Assembly: GCA_001692895.1 (NCBI GenBank)
Contig: KV748244.1
Span: forward strand, 558,001 to 622,000
DNA length: 64,000 bases
DNA from: Cenococcum geophilum 1.58
Taxonomy: Eukaryota; Ascomycota; Dothideomycetes; Gloniales; Gloniaceae
Reading direction: 5' to 3'
Positions within the stretch are counted from its first letter, which is position 1. The number at the start of each line of letters is the position of its first letter. Position numbers and translations under genes: made by a program. Positions 37,846-49,356 of the stretch are shown here, one piece after another. The notes beneath the pieces were generated by a model. The model did no database searches. It was given only the letters and a program-made list of their open reading frames with translations, and was not told the DNA's origin.

Positions 37846-37860
37846 AAAGGAGGGAGATGG
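37846..37860 (+). other. Gypsy-2 polypurine tract
   Basis: AAGGAGGGAGATGG immediately before the 3' LTR start TGTTACAGACGC. Confidence 0.8.
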
Positions 37861-38287
37861 TGTTACAGACGCTTTAAGTATAATGTTATAACTACTTAGG
37901 GAAGAGTTAGAAGAAGCTAGTTAGTTAATTTAAGCACGGTCTAGGATAGAGCCGATAGAGCTATATAACGAGGAATGGTAACTAAGGTTATATAATATAA
38001 TCTATATAATCTAAAGGATTTATATAATCCATAATAGAGCAGATAGAGTATACGTATATTACGTACTAGAAGGATTTTATAGGAGTACGGTTGTATATTT
38101 AAGGACCCTTAATCCCTACCTAGACAGTTCCTTCTTTATAGTGATTCTTAGAATATAATTAAAGTTAATCTATTAGGCAACTACTCCACTAGTTATTATT
38201 ACGTTGTTAACTTTTATACTTGCATTTTCTATACACCTAGCCCAATAATAGGACCCACCGTAGTTCTTGCTATAAGGTTCCGTTATA
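37861..38287 (+). repeat. Gypsy-2 3' LTR
   Basis: 427 bp, the same length as the 5' LTR. Differences are mainly C/T and G/A. Followed by AGTGA at 38288-38292. Confidence 0.93.
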
Positions 38288-38292
38288 AGTGA

Positions 38293-39360
38293 TATGGAAT
38301 TACGCTGTAGAGATTAGCATATCCAGACGGCGTATGGGGCGGCGCTCTTAAGTCTTAGTACGTATTTGCCAACTCTACCTAAGTACCTCCTTTAGTGACC
38401 TTAAGGTTATTATAATCGTCCTAAATACTAATAAACTATAGTAGTATTATTTGCTAGGTTTTAGTTAAAGGTCCTTTCGCTTTATAAGAAAGGTAAGGTA
38501 TAGTTATATATATATCTCCTTTCTTACATAGCTAAGCTACTTAGTTAGTTATATACTTTTCTACGTCTTTAGTAGTCTAGTCTTAGTTAGAGATCTTATA
38601 AATAAATCCGTTGCCCTTAGTTAACCCTTACGCCTTAAGATCCTCCTACTATAATTCTAAGTGGTAATATATACTAGGTAAAATAATTATATAATTATCC
38701 TTAATCTTAGCATCTAGAGAAACGCTCCCTTAGATTATATTAGCACTGTATCTACTTTTAAGGAGTGAGGGAATATTAATATTAATATGGCGGAAAGCTG
38801 TAGAGTCTCCTTTAACTGCAAATTTCGCATAATAAGGGTAAGAAATGAGTCGCCACTAACTACTAGGTCTGAGAGCGTAATAGAGATAATAATACTAAGG
38901 GTTTTATCTTATTAGCTGTTGGTAAAGACTATAAACTATCATTTTTAACCAGCTATAATTTGGCCGCCTATTAATTAGACGCTAATAGTAGCGGTATATA
39001 CGCATTTCCTTATCGATTATCGCCGAGATATTAGAATCCCACCACTATCTAAATACGTTTAAAATTACAGATCCTTCTCGCTGCTATACTTCTTAGTCTT
39101 TTAGTAATATTATCTAATTAAGTAAAGCCTCTCTATTATATAAAAACCTTAGCGCTAAGTTATAAATAAACTTATATAGTCCTAAGGAATTAGACGGAAT
39201 TAAAGGTCTATAAGCCTTTCTAAACTAAGAGTATATAGTAGAATTGGTCTTTATAGTGCTAAGGTAGTTATAAGCGTAATATATTAAACGGAGACTGTAA
39301 TACAGTACGGTATAGTTTAAACCCTTTATTGCTAAACCCATACGTCCTTCTATAGCTTGC
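38293..39360 (-). pseudogene. Unrecognised reverse frame, N-terminal and middle part
   Basis: Reverse strand reads SVSLDAKIKDNYIIILPSIY, KGDIYITIPYL and GGTQVELANTYQDLRAPPHT, then PSGYANLYSVIPYH just before the Gypsy-2 insertion, continuing at 30306. Upstream (38900-39360) it is also readable but with uncertain phase. Stops are RIP-type. No family recognised; it may be part of the element owning the LTR at 29426 or a captured gene. Confidence 0.45.
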
Positions 39361-39469
39361 GTACGTCAGGAAAAAATTTACCAGCATTTTTATAGCATTT
39401 GGCGGCATTTGGCGGCTAAATGCGCAATCCGCGCACTATAACGTGTAGCGTATGGTATTAACTTAGGTG

Positions 39470-39808
39470 CGGCATACTGCCGCATCTAATAACGTAGTGT
39501 AGCATACTGCCGCATCTAATAACGTGATGTAGCATACTGCCGTATCTAATAACGTAGTGCAGCATACTGCCGCATCTAGCAACGCGGTATAAGTATACTA
39601 CCATATCTAATAATATAGTGTAGTATTCTACCGCATCTAATAACGCGGTATAGCATTCTACCGCATCTAATAACGTAGTATAGCATTCTGCCGCATCTAA
39701 TAACGTAGTATAGCATTCTACCGTATCTAATATTACGGTATAGTATACTGCCGTATTTAGTAACGCGGTATAAGTATACTGCCGCATCTAATAACGCGGT
39801 ATAGCTAA
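39470..39808. repeat. 30-bp minisatellite, about 11 units
   Basis: Exact 30-base period with unit AGCATACTGC/CGCATCTAAT/AACGTAGTGT and transition variants. It yields a long open reverse frame only because the period is a multiple of three. Its position suggests the subterminal repeat of the Plavaka-like element. Confidence 0.92.
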
Positions 39809-39969
39809 TTGCGTATTTATAGCTACCTGGGTAAGTAGTGCCTTTATTTTATTAAGCTCTCTCTATACTTAATGCGTAATTAACGTATAATACCCCCCTT
39901 ACGTATTCTATATATCTTACTTACTTTAAGCAATAGATAAGCGTTGCTCTTCTTACGCACTTAATAGTA

Positions 39970-40130
39970 TTTGCTTAGTCTGCGTAGTTAGTAGTATTTA
40001 CCCATTCCGCGTAATTGGTATACTTTACTTAGTCTACGCAGTTAGTACCCTTTGCTTATTCTACGCAGTTAGTACCCTTTATTTATTTTACATAGTTAGT
40101 ATTCTCTGCTTATTCTATATGCCTAGTATA
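39970..40130. repeat. 27-bp minisatellite, about 6 units
   Basis: Units of the type TTTGCTTATTCTACGCAG + TTAGTACCC repeat at 27-base spacing. They become more degenerate toward 40130. Confidence 0.85.
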
Positions 40131-40279
40131 TACTATATAAAGAATATATTTTGACCTAATAGTAGTATAGTATAACCTTAATACGCCTAATAACGCCCTT
40201 TAGTTAACCTGCTATTTTAAGTTTAATATTTATATAAGTCCTACCGCGATAGTAGCATCGCACTATTAAACCCCTAATC

Positions 40280-40411
40280 ATCTTTATTCTCGCCGTTATT
40301 CTTACTATTATTTTCCCCGTTTATCCTACTACCTTCTCTACTCTTATCCTCTTTATTGCCGTTATTTTCCCTATCTATTCTACTGCCTTCTCTACTCTTA
40401 TCCTCTTTATT
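40280..40411. repeat. ~54-bp pyrimidine-rich direct repeat, 2-3 units
   Basis: CTACTACCTTCTCTACTC and CTACTGCCTTCTCTACTC head two copies, followed in both by TTATCCTCTTTATT. An open forward frame over it is a by-product. Confidence 0.8.
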
Positions 40412-42724
40412 AGTAAATTCTAATATTACTAGTCTATCTCTACTCTATAGGCGGGCCTTTATATCCTCTAGTATAGTACTATTTATAATATCTATAACCT
40501 TAAACTCGCCGGTAAAAGTAAACCGTAAGATGCGGTAATTAATTCCTGTTTCCTATTTATTGTTACCTTAAATTTATTTAAGGCGCGCTTAGATAGTATT
40601 AATGTTATAGTTATATAGCATTAAAATTGTCTTATTAGTATACTACGAGAAGGAGACCTTATATGTAGTTTTAGGGTTTATTCTTTATAATAAATACGCT
40701 AGGCTATTATTGTCCTATTATATTATCTTTATTACCCCATATATAACAATTAAAATAGCGCGATATTATAATATAGGAAACGGCGGTAAAGTGCTATAGT
40801 ATATAGCGAGTATCGCGATATAATATTGCGATGCGATTAATATAATATTGTATATTTATACTTATAGTATACGGTTATTAAGTAAACCTGTTATTATACT
40901 TAGGATCTAGTTCCTCTAAATCTTTTATAGTATTTTTAAACGGATCGCTAATTACCTGCTAAGTCTATAGTATCTTATCTCTGGTTATATTCCGTATTTT
41001 ATTAACTTATTATAGAAGTAGCCTACATAGCCTTTTATTACGCTTAGGTTAGTAGCTCTTCTAGGTATTCTATAGTTGCTCCTAACTATCTATAATACGC
41101 TTTAGTAAGTATAGTAAGAGGCTTCCTATAGATTTACCTGTAATTATAGCGTTAGCTTTAAACTTATAAATAACTTATATTCTGCTTTTATAGTCCTTAA
41201 AAGCATATTAAATTACTACATATATAAGCTATATCGTATTAGCTATAATAGGCGAGAAGAGGTTAGTACTATTCTTATTAAGGGCGAGTAACTTTAGCCT
41301 AGTATTAAAGAACACGCGCTTAATATAACGTATAATAATTAGTGCCCTAAATCTTACCTCTCTATCCTAGCCTTAGTTAGTTAGGTATAGTAAAAGGTAG
41401 AGTACTAACTAGGCTACTAAGCGTAAAGCGGTTATCCTTAAGTAGTTCCGCTACTTTCTCTACTACGGCCTCAGTATCTAGTTTAAGGCAGTTATAGCTC
41501 CTAGTAACGGTATCGCGCACTATATTTATTATATAATACTAAAACACGCTAAGCTGGTCGTATAGCTGAAAAATTGGTTAGTATAGCGCTACTAAATTTA
41601 AAAACCGCGAACCTTGCGTACTGCCGGCTCCGGTAGTATACTTAATGCTCTATTTATTAGGTTTTTATAACAGTCTATAATAGTAATCGCCTCTTTCTAT
41701 ATCTACTTTATTAGTATATTTAAACCGCTTATATTTATTTCTGGCTAGAGAAAGAGATAGAGCTCTTTAGGTATAAAGCCTATTATTACTTATACGATAA
41801 GGCGTGTCTAAGTAATATTATATATCTTTATATTAACTAGGCTAAGTAGCTGCTTTATACGTTATCTAAAGTTATCCTATAGCGGTTATTCATTTAAGTA
41901 ATATATACGTTTCTTTCAAGTGTGGGTTTTAGATATCTTATAGTTACTTAGGGTTCGCGGGCTTTCGTCTAACGAGAACGGGACTATCCGTTAGGATAAT
42001 GTTATTAAAATTAATAATAATAGGTCGTATTATAGTATATTAATAATAGCCTTACCTTTTAATAGAGACAGTTACGGTATAAAGCCTAATATTATCTCCT
42101 TTAAGATCTAAATTATCTTAGGACCTACTACTTAACTTATAGTATTTTTGTTTACTTTTCTACGGGATAGGTAGAGAATAAGTATATTAGTTTAGTAGAA
42201 CTATTTAGCTTTTATATATACCTTACTTCCTTAAAAGACGCTAGATGGTTTAGAGTCTTATACCTAATATACTTTAAATAATAACCTAGTTAACTTTTAT
42301 AATATAAATTAGGCATTTCTTACTAAGTGTATAGAAAGGAGCTTTAATAAACTTGTGATAATAAGTTAGGAGGGCGGCCTAACTGTTTATTAGGCTTTAT
42401 AATAGGGTAATTAGATTACCTTGCTATAGTATAGGGTCCTACTTTATATAATATTTTTTCTATACTACACAGAAGCCTAGTTCCTTGCGATATTTGCCTA
42501 CTCTTAAGGTAAATAGTACGGTGTATAGGATATAAAGGGTAGCTAGCGCGTAGAGGGCGATATATAGTAGTGTTATATTCTAGTTTATTATAGTCGCGGT
42601 AATCTACCCCTTTATTATAATCTAGCGCCGCTAGTTATAACTTACCGCTATTTCAGCTAAGTTGTATTTATTTACCGCTTAATGCGAGCCTATTTCCTTA
42701 TATATATATTAACCTATACCCTAT
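40412..42724 (-). other. Downstream region of the Plavaka-like element; possible second frame
   Basis: The reverse strand is readable in places, best at 42200-42680 (VGKYRKELGFCVVQKKYYI, NLITLLQSLINSQAALL, FIKAPFYTL), and also 41800-42150. I cannot join it to the transposase or name it. 40700-41700 shows nothing I can support on either strand. Confidence 0.35.
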
Positions 42725-44404
42725 TTATTTACTCAAAATCTTTATCATATATAGTATTATATATATCCTAATCGCTATAGTTATTTATAAAGAAATAGTC
42801 TATAATATTAATATCCGTTAGTATAAGTAAGATAGGCTTTATAATATAGTTAATATTATATATCTAGAGGGCATCCAGCATACGTTTTATCCTGCTATTA
42901 GATAGCTTTATGCTCTGCACTCTAAGCATTCTAGTTCTTATATTAATCTTACTACCGTTATAAACTTAGAGGGTCTCTACTAACGCACTGGCGTATTTTA
43001 GGTATTTGCCCTTACTATCTAATCGCCTAGTATCCTAGATTATAAGTAGCAGATAAAGCCTCCCTACTTTATTACTATAAAGGCTATCGTTTACCTATTT
43101 GTATTTTTATACTATTATAGCATTATAGCGGGGGGCTCTAGTATTAGCTTATAATGGGGTATATTAAGCAAACACCTTATTAAGCTTATTAGTATTAGTG
43201 GTATCCTTTCTAAAGCAAATATAGTATATAACGCTGTAATGGATACTTAAGGGCATTTTTAATACCTAATTGTCATCGGCCTCTAGTTAGTTAACGTCCT
43301 AGTCTATTCGCTAGATTCCGTTAATCTGCTTATAGTATTCCCTTATAAAGGGGGCTAGTTTAAATATAAGGTTGGTAATCTTTATTTAGCGCTATACCTC
43401 CTTAACTATACGCTAGATAGATATATTAATTCTCTAGTCTTAAAGTGTCTAAGTTATATAGTTATTAAAGTTCTATATATACAAGCGATGTGCGTATATA
43501 TTAACAGCAGGGCCTAGTTATATTATCTGTATTACGCTTATTAGGTCTGCTATATTAATTATATTAGTTAACGCCTATAGCTTAAGTTTGTTCTAAAGCA
43601 TAGTGTTAAAATATATAGTGTTATATCGTAGCATCTACTCTTCATAGTTGTTCCGTTTATTAGTCCTATGGTAGAATGCCTTCTATAGCTTATATACTTG
43701 CTCTAAATACTCTATATTTATACCTCTAATTACTCCTAGTTATTAGATACTCTCTAGATAGTAGGTAATGGTATATAGCTTAGGAATATTAAAGTGTAGT
43801 AGTCCTACCTTACTTAGTTAAAATAAAAGGAATATATTCTGTCTTATCTATTTTATAAATAGCTACTACTAGGTACCGGATAGTTGATTCGTCATATAAT
43901 ATATATTAAGATAGTATAGTAAAGTCTATAAACGCCTAGATAAATAGTATAGCGCCTTTATTCTATTTTAGTAAAGGTACTATAGTAGGGACCAATTGTC
44001 GTAATAGAGATTTATATATCTTTTTTATCTATTGGCCGATATTTACCCAGCTATCCTATACTATTATATTAGTAAATTGTTCTACCTATATGAAGCGGGT
44101 GGTAATAAGTATATTAATATTTAACATCTTCTAGCCGTAACTATCTGTGCGCGGGATATTAAGGCCCCAATATTTTCCGGCCTGTATTTCGCTTTATATA
44201 AGCCCCTTAATCTAGTATATAAGATGTTTACTAGTAAGGCCTTTAAGCACCTAATGTAGGAAATTAGGCGCTATTATCTTATAGATATTAAATAGATTAT
44301 AGCCCTATATAAAGTTATAGAACGGCCGAATATAATCTAAGTCATCCTTCTTATTAGTATTGTAACCTTCCTGCTATATTTATATTTAGTCTTTTATTAA
44401 CTAG

Positions 44405-44419
44405 TATATACGGAACGGC
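44405..44419. repeat. 15-bp target-site duplication, left, of retroposon X copy 1
   Basis: TATATACGGAACGGC. An identical copy lies at 45433-45447. Confidence 0.88.
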
Positions 44420-45432
44420 GGCCGTCGAAAACGGACTCTGCACCTATACGTGGTGACGGCTACGAACCTAAGTCTTTAAAGTTTAGACTTAGAGCCAACG
44501 CAGAGACGTCGCATAGCGTGCGATACGACCTAGTGGTGGTGGTGGGTATTATAGGCAGTGGTGAAAAGTTTTTACATGGGATGGTGAGATCTTAAAAACT
44601 ATTACTAAGTGCCCCTTACGAATAACAGCAACACTATTCTCCTATTAAGGCACCTATACGATCCAATATGGATATGTGGTATTTAATAATATCCCCTAAC
44701 CCCTAGTAGAGAGTATTAATAACCTCTTATATTAACAAATGAGCGATTGTAAATAAACGAGTAATAAGCAAATATATAGCCCCTCCTAACCCCTAGGGCG
44801 ATCGCCCGCGGAGCATGCGGTTACTCGCTATTAACTATTAAATACTACCTAGTAGCCTAGATAATACCGTATGGTTTTCCTATCTTCTCTTAAGGAGTAG
44901 TGACCCTTGGCGAGGGCCTAGTGACTAGGGCCTAGGTATAAAAGATACTTAGGTATATACGTCCCGCTCGCCTTTTAGTATAGTGGTAGTTTATAGATAA
45001 ATCCCCCTTACGCCTTCGATAGGCCTTAGGGGGGGGAAGGTATGGCGTATATAGTAATAGTTAACAAGAGATAGTATATAGGGGGTGGTTAAAATACGGA
45101 ATATAACTATAAGTGTATAGTAATTGAACGGCAAGGCCTAGCTAGGACGTAGTAAACCCTAGCTGGGATAAGCTAGAGAAGGAAGTAGTGGTTCCTAAGG
45201 AGTTCAAACATCTAAAGAGGACAGGACGTAGCCGTAGGCCTATAGGGCCGCCGCTATAGACGGATATAGCAAACTGGGGTTTTTTATCCTACTAAGGTGG
45301 CTTATAGGGTTTTTCCTCCCCCAAACTGCAGGGTTTTCTTCCTGTAAATTATAAGTTTTCCCCCTATGACGGAGTAGTCTACGTGGGCCTAGATAGGATC
45401 CGTATCAGACGTTAATTAAGAATTACTACTCC
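44420..45432 (+). mobile_element. Retroposon X, copy 1 (1,013 bp)
   Basis: Starts GGCCGTCGAAAACGGACTC, ends ATTACTACTCC, and is flanked by the 15-bp duplication TATATACGGAACGGC. Removing it joins the Plavaka-like frame. Matches copy 2 (reverse strand) over its full length, with shared GC-rich palindromes such as GCGATCGC (44810 area) and GGGCCTAGTGACTAGGGCC-like (about 44915). No TG..CA ends, no TIR, no coding potential recognised. A long variable duplication plus a TAC-type tail indicate insertion by a LINE-like mechanism; a non-autonomous element or a LINE 3' fragment are both possible. Confidence 0.82.
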
Positions 45433-45447
45433 TATATACGGAACGGC
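45433..45447. repeat. 15-bp target-site duplication, right, of retroposon X copy 1
   Basis: TATATACGGAACGGC, identical to 44405-44419. Confidence 0.88.
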
Positions 45448-46880
45448 CATAGTCGCTAGATAACAGTTGTTAAATTATGCTGTTTATTTGTATATATATA
45501 ATAAGTCGAATATTTATAGCTATTTTTAATACCTATAAGCGTGACCTGTTTTTTATAATTAGCTATAAATATAGCTAGAAGTAGAAAGTAGTGTTAATCT
45601 TAGCTATCCGCGTATAGGAGATATACTTCTTCTTTGCTAGCTTTCTCTAACGTTATAGGTATTATTAGCATAACTATACTAGTAGTAGGGTTGTCGTTAA
45701 AGTATACGTTTAAGAATAGCCGCGAGGGTCTTATGTTGCACTACTAGTTATATTATTTAGTTGCTAGGTATATAGACTAGGAGGTATATAAGTAGTAATA
45801 GGGCTAGTTGATTTACGGATTGTTAAACGCGTAGTTTAATATTTTTAATTAAAATATAGAGCGGCTATGCTTTCTTGCCGCCGGCGTATTATATTAATTA
45901 GGTCTTATCGCTAGCTAATATAATTGGCACTATAGTTACGCCGAGCGGTAGCTGCTCTTGCGTCTCCCACTATTAGTCTACCGTATTAAGCTTATTATAT
46001 ATTCTTATTCCTACTAATAAGTACTGCCTTACTAGCAAAAAAGTTATATTTCCTTAAAAAGGGCCGTGACTAATAAGGAAGGATATAATCTCTAAAGCAT
46101 TTTAGTAACATACTAGCAGCTACTAGTCCCCTACGGTTATAATTATTTTAATCTACTACGGTTAATTACTTTTAGATTGCATCTATTTTAAAAGTAGTTT
46201 TACTTTAATATTATTAGCACTCTAGTAAGAAAAATAGTTGGCAAATACTCTCTAAAGCCTAATATTATTAAACTACTCATTAATAGCGTGGTTAGAAGTC
46301 CTATAGCTTACCCACTATAAAACTTATGCGTATTCTACCTTACTACTAAATAGATAAAATAGGGGAGGTGTTTTATCTAGTGCACTACTAGTACGCTTAA
46401 TACGTAGTATAATATCGTATACTACCGCAATATCGTCCATAGTTTGTAGATTTCCTTAGTTCCGTTCTAAAGGCTTTCCTATAGCACGGCCAGTGGCCTC
46501 TTTAAATATTTTAGTCTAAAAGACGTCTATAAATATTCTAGTTAAAGTTTGCTGATTAGTCTTAACTATCGCTAGGTTATACACCCTATTAAATATTACG
46601 GAATTATTATTATAGTGCATATCTGCAGCCCTATTATTTAGCTTATTAACAATATTATCACCTAAAGCTTATATGGGTGGCTACTTATTACCTTACTCTA
46701 ATTCGGCCTTATAATTAGTTATATAATACCCTTCTAAGGTTTAATAGCATAATAGTGCATTGTCGTCTATATATTATGTAAGTGGCCACTTATTATATTG
46801 CTCTAGCTTAGCCCTATAATAGGCTATCTAATACTTCTCTAAGCTTTAATGGCGTAAGGGTGCATTATTGTTTATCTCTT

Positions 46881-47290
46881 TAATATTAACGCCCTCATGT
46901 CTACCCTTCTTCTATTTTTATTATCTTAGACAATATTATTTATAATAGGTTAGACCGCCTATACTTTTTACTTTAGTCCCATACTTTCTATATTACCGCT
47001 AGATAGAGCTTATTTATAAATTACCGCATTAAGCTATAATTTACTATAGTTTAGTTAGAAGGGAGCCGAAAATAATATCCGTGTAGAACCGTATATTTAA
47101 AGTAGTATTTATAGCTTATGCTATATTATAAGCTAGTTAAGATAGGAGGAGTATAGTAAGAGTATAGCGATATCCGTGGACACTAATGCGCTAAATAGCG
47201 TAACCCATTGCGTTTTACGCTAATTTACGCTAGATCGCGTCACGTTAGGCTAGGAGACTCTACTTATTACTAACGTCGCGCCGCCTCTCT
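46881..47290. other. Interval between divergent frames
   Basis: No protein recognised. Short inverted motifs crowd 47190-47240 (GCGCTAAATAGCG, TTACGCTAATTTACGC). This may be a terminus shared by, or between, the Plavaka-like element and the forward unrecognised frame. Confidence 0.35.
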
Positions 47291-48305
47291 ATTATACTAA
47301 GTATAGGATTCTAAATACTACTATTCCCTACTTAGGATACTAGACTATTTTTTACAATAGGACGCGATATATAATAGCGGTATGCTATAAATGCGGCGTA
47401 GTATAACTCTGCGAGCGCTACGGACCCGTAAAAAGATATATAGCTTATTACTGGCTTAGGCATTACTACGGAGAGACTTAATACTATTAAGCGGACTTTT
47501 AAGTAGGTTATTATTAAGGACGGCATCCTATATGTTTTATTTCGCGGATAATTAAATAATTTGCTACGTAAGTAGGCAATCCAAAAAGTTATCTATTAGG
47601 TAGTAGAATGTAAAAAGGTACTAGCGCTATAGGTATATAAGGCTATATAGAATATACTAGCCCGCGTATAGTTAAATATACGTAAAAAGATAAAGGTGCT
47701 AGGGCGGCCTAGCATTAACTATATAGTAGATACGGAAAGGGGGTATACAGCTACCGTAAACTTGTAAAGTTTATCCTAGCTTAACTATACGCAGAACTGC
47801 GGCTATAATCTTAAACAACTTATTATACTACTTTATAAGCGGAAACTAGATAGTATAAACTTAGTCCTAAGTATAGACATGGCCTTAAGTCTAGTGTCGC
47901 TGTCTAATACGCCTTAAGACCTACGTATAGTTAAATATTAGCTACTAGTTAAGATATTTTTAAAGGCCGGGGTAGATTATAATAAGGAGTAGATATAGGC
48001 CGCCTATATAAAGACTATACCTATCCGAAATAATAGGGCCTTAAGGGCTGCTCTATTAAGGGTAGTTTATTATAGGGTAGGCTAGGTTATATTTACGGCT
48101 ATCCGTAGAGATAGTATACTAGTGTTTGTTGTAATTATAATATATTGCTAATATTTATCTAGCCCTATCTCTAGCGCGATACGTTTTGCTAAGCGGGCTA
48201 GAAGGTATTAATTAATTACAGCTAATCTAATCTATGTAGAGATAGTGACTTTAGTTAAGTTTGCCTTGTAGCGAGACCTCCTATTACACTAGAAAGCCCT
48301 AAGAT

Positions 48306-48320
48306 TATTACCTATATATA
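48306..48320. repeat. 15-bp target-site duplication, left, of retroposon X copy 2
   Basis: TATTACCTATATATA. An identical copy lies at 49342-49356. Confidence 0.85.
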
Positions 48321-49341
48321 GTAGTAGTAGATTCTTTAATTAACGTCTAATACGGATCCTATCTAGGCCCACGCAGACTACTCCGTATATAAGGGGAAAG
48401 TAATATTGACAGGAAAAACCCCTTGCTATTAGGGGGGAGGAAAAACCCTATAAGCCACCTCAGTAGGATAAAAAACCCCGAATTGCCATGCCTGCACGTA
48501 GCAGCGGCCCTACAGGCCTACAGCTACGTCCTCCTCCTTGGATGTTTTAAACTCCTTAGGAACCACTGCTTCCTTCTCTAGCTTATCTAAAGCTAGGGTT
48601 TACTACGTCCTAGCTAGGCCTTGCCGTTCGATTGCCGTATACTTATGGTTGTGTCCCGTATCTTAACCACCCCCTATATACTATCTCTTGTTGACTATTA
48701 CTATTGCTATATACGCCATGCCTCCCCCCCCCCTAAGGCCTATTAAAGGCGTAAGGGGGATTCATCCGTTCTACTATCCTAATACTAAAAACGAAAGCGG
48801 GATGTGTGTGTGTGTATCTAAGTATCTTTTATGCCTAGGCCCTAGTCACTAGGCCCTCTCTAAGGGCACCACTCCGTTAAGAGGAGACAAGGAAAACCGT
48901 ACGGGGTTATCCGGCTGCTAGTTTTAGTAGTATTACGGCAGTACGGCGAGTGACCGCATGCTCCGCGGGCGATCGCCCTAGGGGTTAAAAGGGGCCGTAT
49001 ATTTGCTCGTTCGTTCGTTTGTTCACGTTTATTTGTTTATTAATATAAGGTCGTTAATGCTTTCTACTGGGGGTCGGGGGATGTTATCGAATACTGTGTA
49101 TCCATGTTAGATCGTATAGGTGCCCTAGATAGGAGAACAGCGTAGTAGTCGTCGTATGTAGAGAGCCAACAGTAGTGTTCACCATCCGAAAATTTTTCAC
49201 CACCGCCCTTAACGCCCACAACCACCACCAGGTCCTGTCCGCACGCTGTGCAACGTCTCTGCGTTGGCTCTGGATCTGAACTTCGAAGACTAGGTTCGTA
49301 GCCGTCACCACGTACAGGTGCAGAGTCCGATTTCGACGGCC
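48321..49341 (-). mobile_element. Retroposon X, copy 2 (1,021 bp)
   Basis: Reverse-strand copy of the element at 44420: starts GGCCGTCGAAATCGGACTC, ends AATCTACTACTAC, flanked by TATTACCTATATATA. The reading frame around it is continuous when it is removed. It keeps more TpG/CpA than copy 1 (for example a TG run near 48805-48815), so it is less RIP-damaged. A 75-codon open stretch on the reverse strand near its start is not kept in copy 1, so I do not call a gene. Confidence 0.82.
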
Positions 49342-49356
49342 TATTACCTATATATA
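49342..49356. repeat. 15-bp target-site duplication, right, of retroposon X copy 2
   Basis: TATTACCTATATATA, identical to 48306-48320. Confidence 0.85.

Larger units (their letters stand above)
30312..38287 (+). mobile_element. Gypsy-2: structurally complete chromovirus-type LTR retrotransposon
   Basis: 7,976 bp with 427-bp LTRs at both ends, a duplication (AGTAA/AGTGA), a purine tract before the 3' LTR, and all domains in order on the forward strand. No other element is nested in it, so it is the reference copy for the family. It is inactive: stops throughout, protease and RT catalytic positions changed, and a 1-base deletion in RT near 34732. It splits the unrecognised reverse frame 29704-30311/38293-39360. 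Confidence 0.95.
42725..46880 (-). pseudogene. Plavaka-like (CACTA-related) transposase, split by retroposon X
   Basis: Reverse strand, N to C: RVYNLAIVKTNQQTLTRIF (about 46560), TMDDIAVVYDIILRIKR and PLFYLFSSKVEY (46350-46450), then, after removing X, LWPFRIY*LIKD across the join, IRPFYNFIQGYNLFNIYKII and APNFLHQVLKGLTSKHLI (44200-44330). The tPDfLHQ..KG block is the hallmark I used. Next come KLYTITYYLESI and KAFYHRTNKRNNYEEQM (43650-43800), and the C-terminal FFINNYSDQDIYNTIYD near 42745. About 1,040 codons, normal for the family. Only RIP-type stops. It would excise and reinsert the element. Confidence 0.72.

Noticed and set aside
39458-39787. 109-codon open frame on the reverse strand
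   Set aside because: Lies entirely in a 30-bp minisatellite; openness follows from a period divisible by three.
39470-39808. CRISPR-like array
   Set aside because: Units are contiguous with no unique spacers, and the context is fungal transposons.
47188-47192. CACTA sequence as a possible transposon terminus
   Set aside because: No complementary TAGTG end or duplication found at a plausible partner position.
49084-49311. 75-codon open frame on the reverse strand in retroposon X copy 2
   Set aside because: The matching part of copy 1 does not keep the frame; no motif or codon signal.
44405-49356. A 5-kb DNA transposon with 1-kb terminal inverted repeats
   Set aside because: Each arm has its own different 15-bp target duplication and each interrupts a separate reading frame, so these are two independent insertions of one element.
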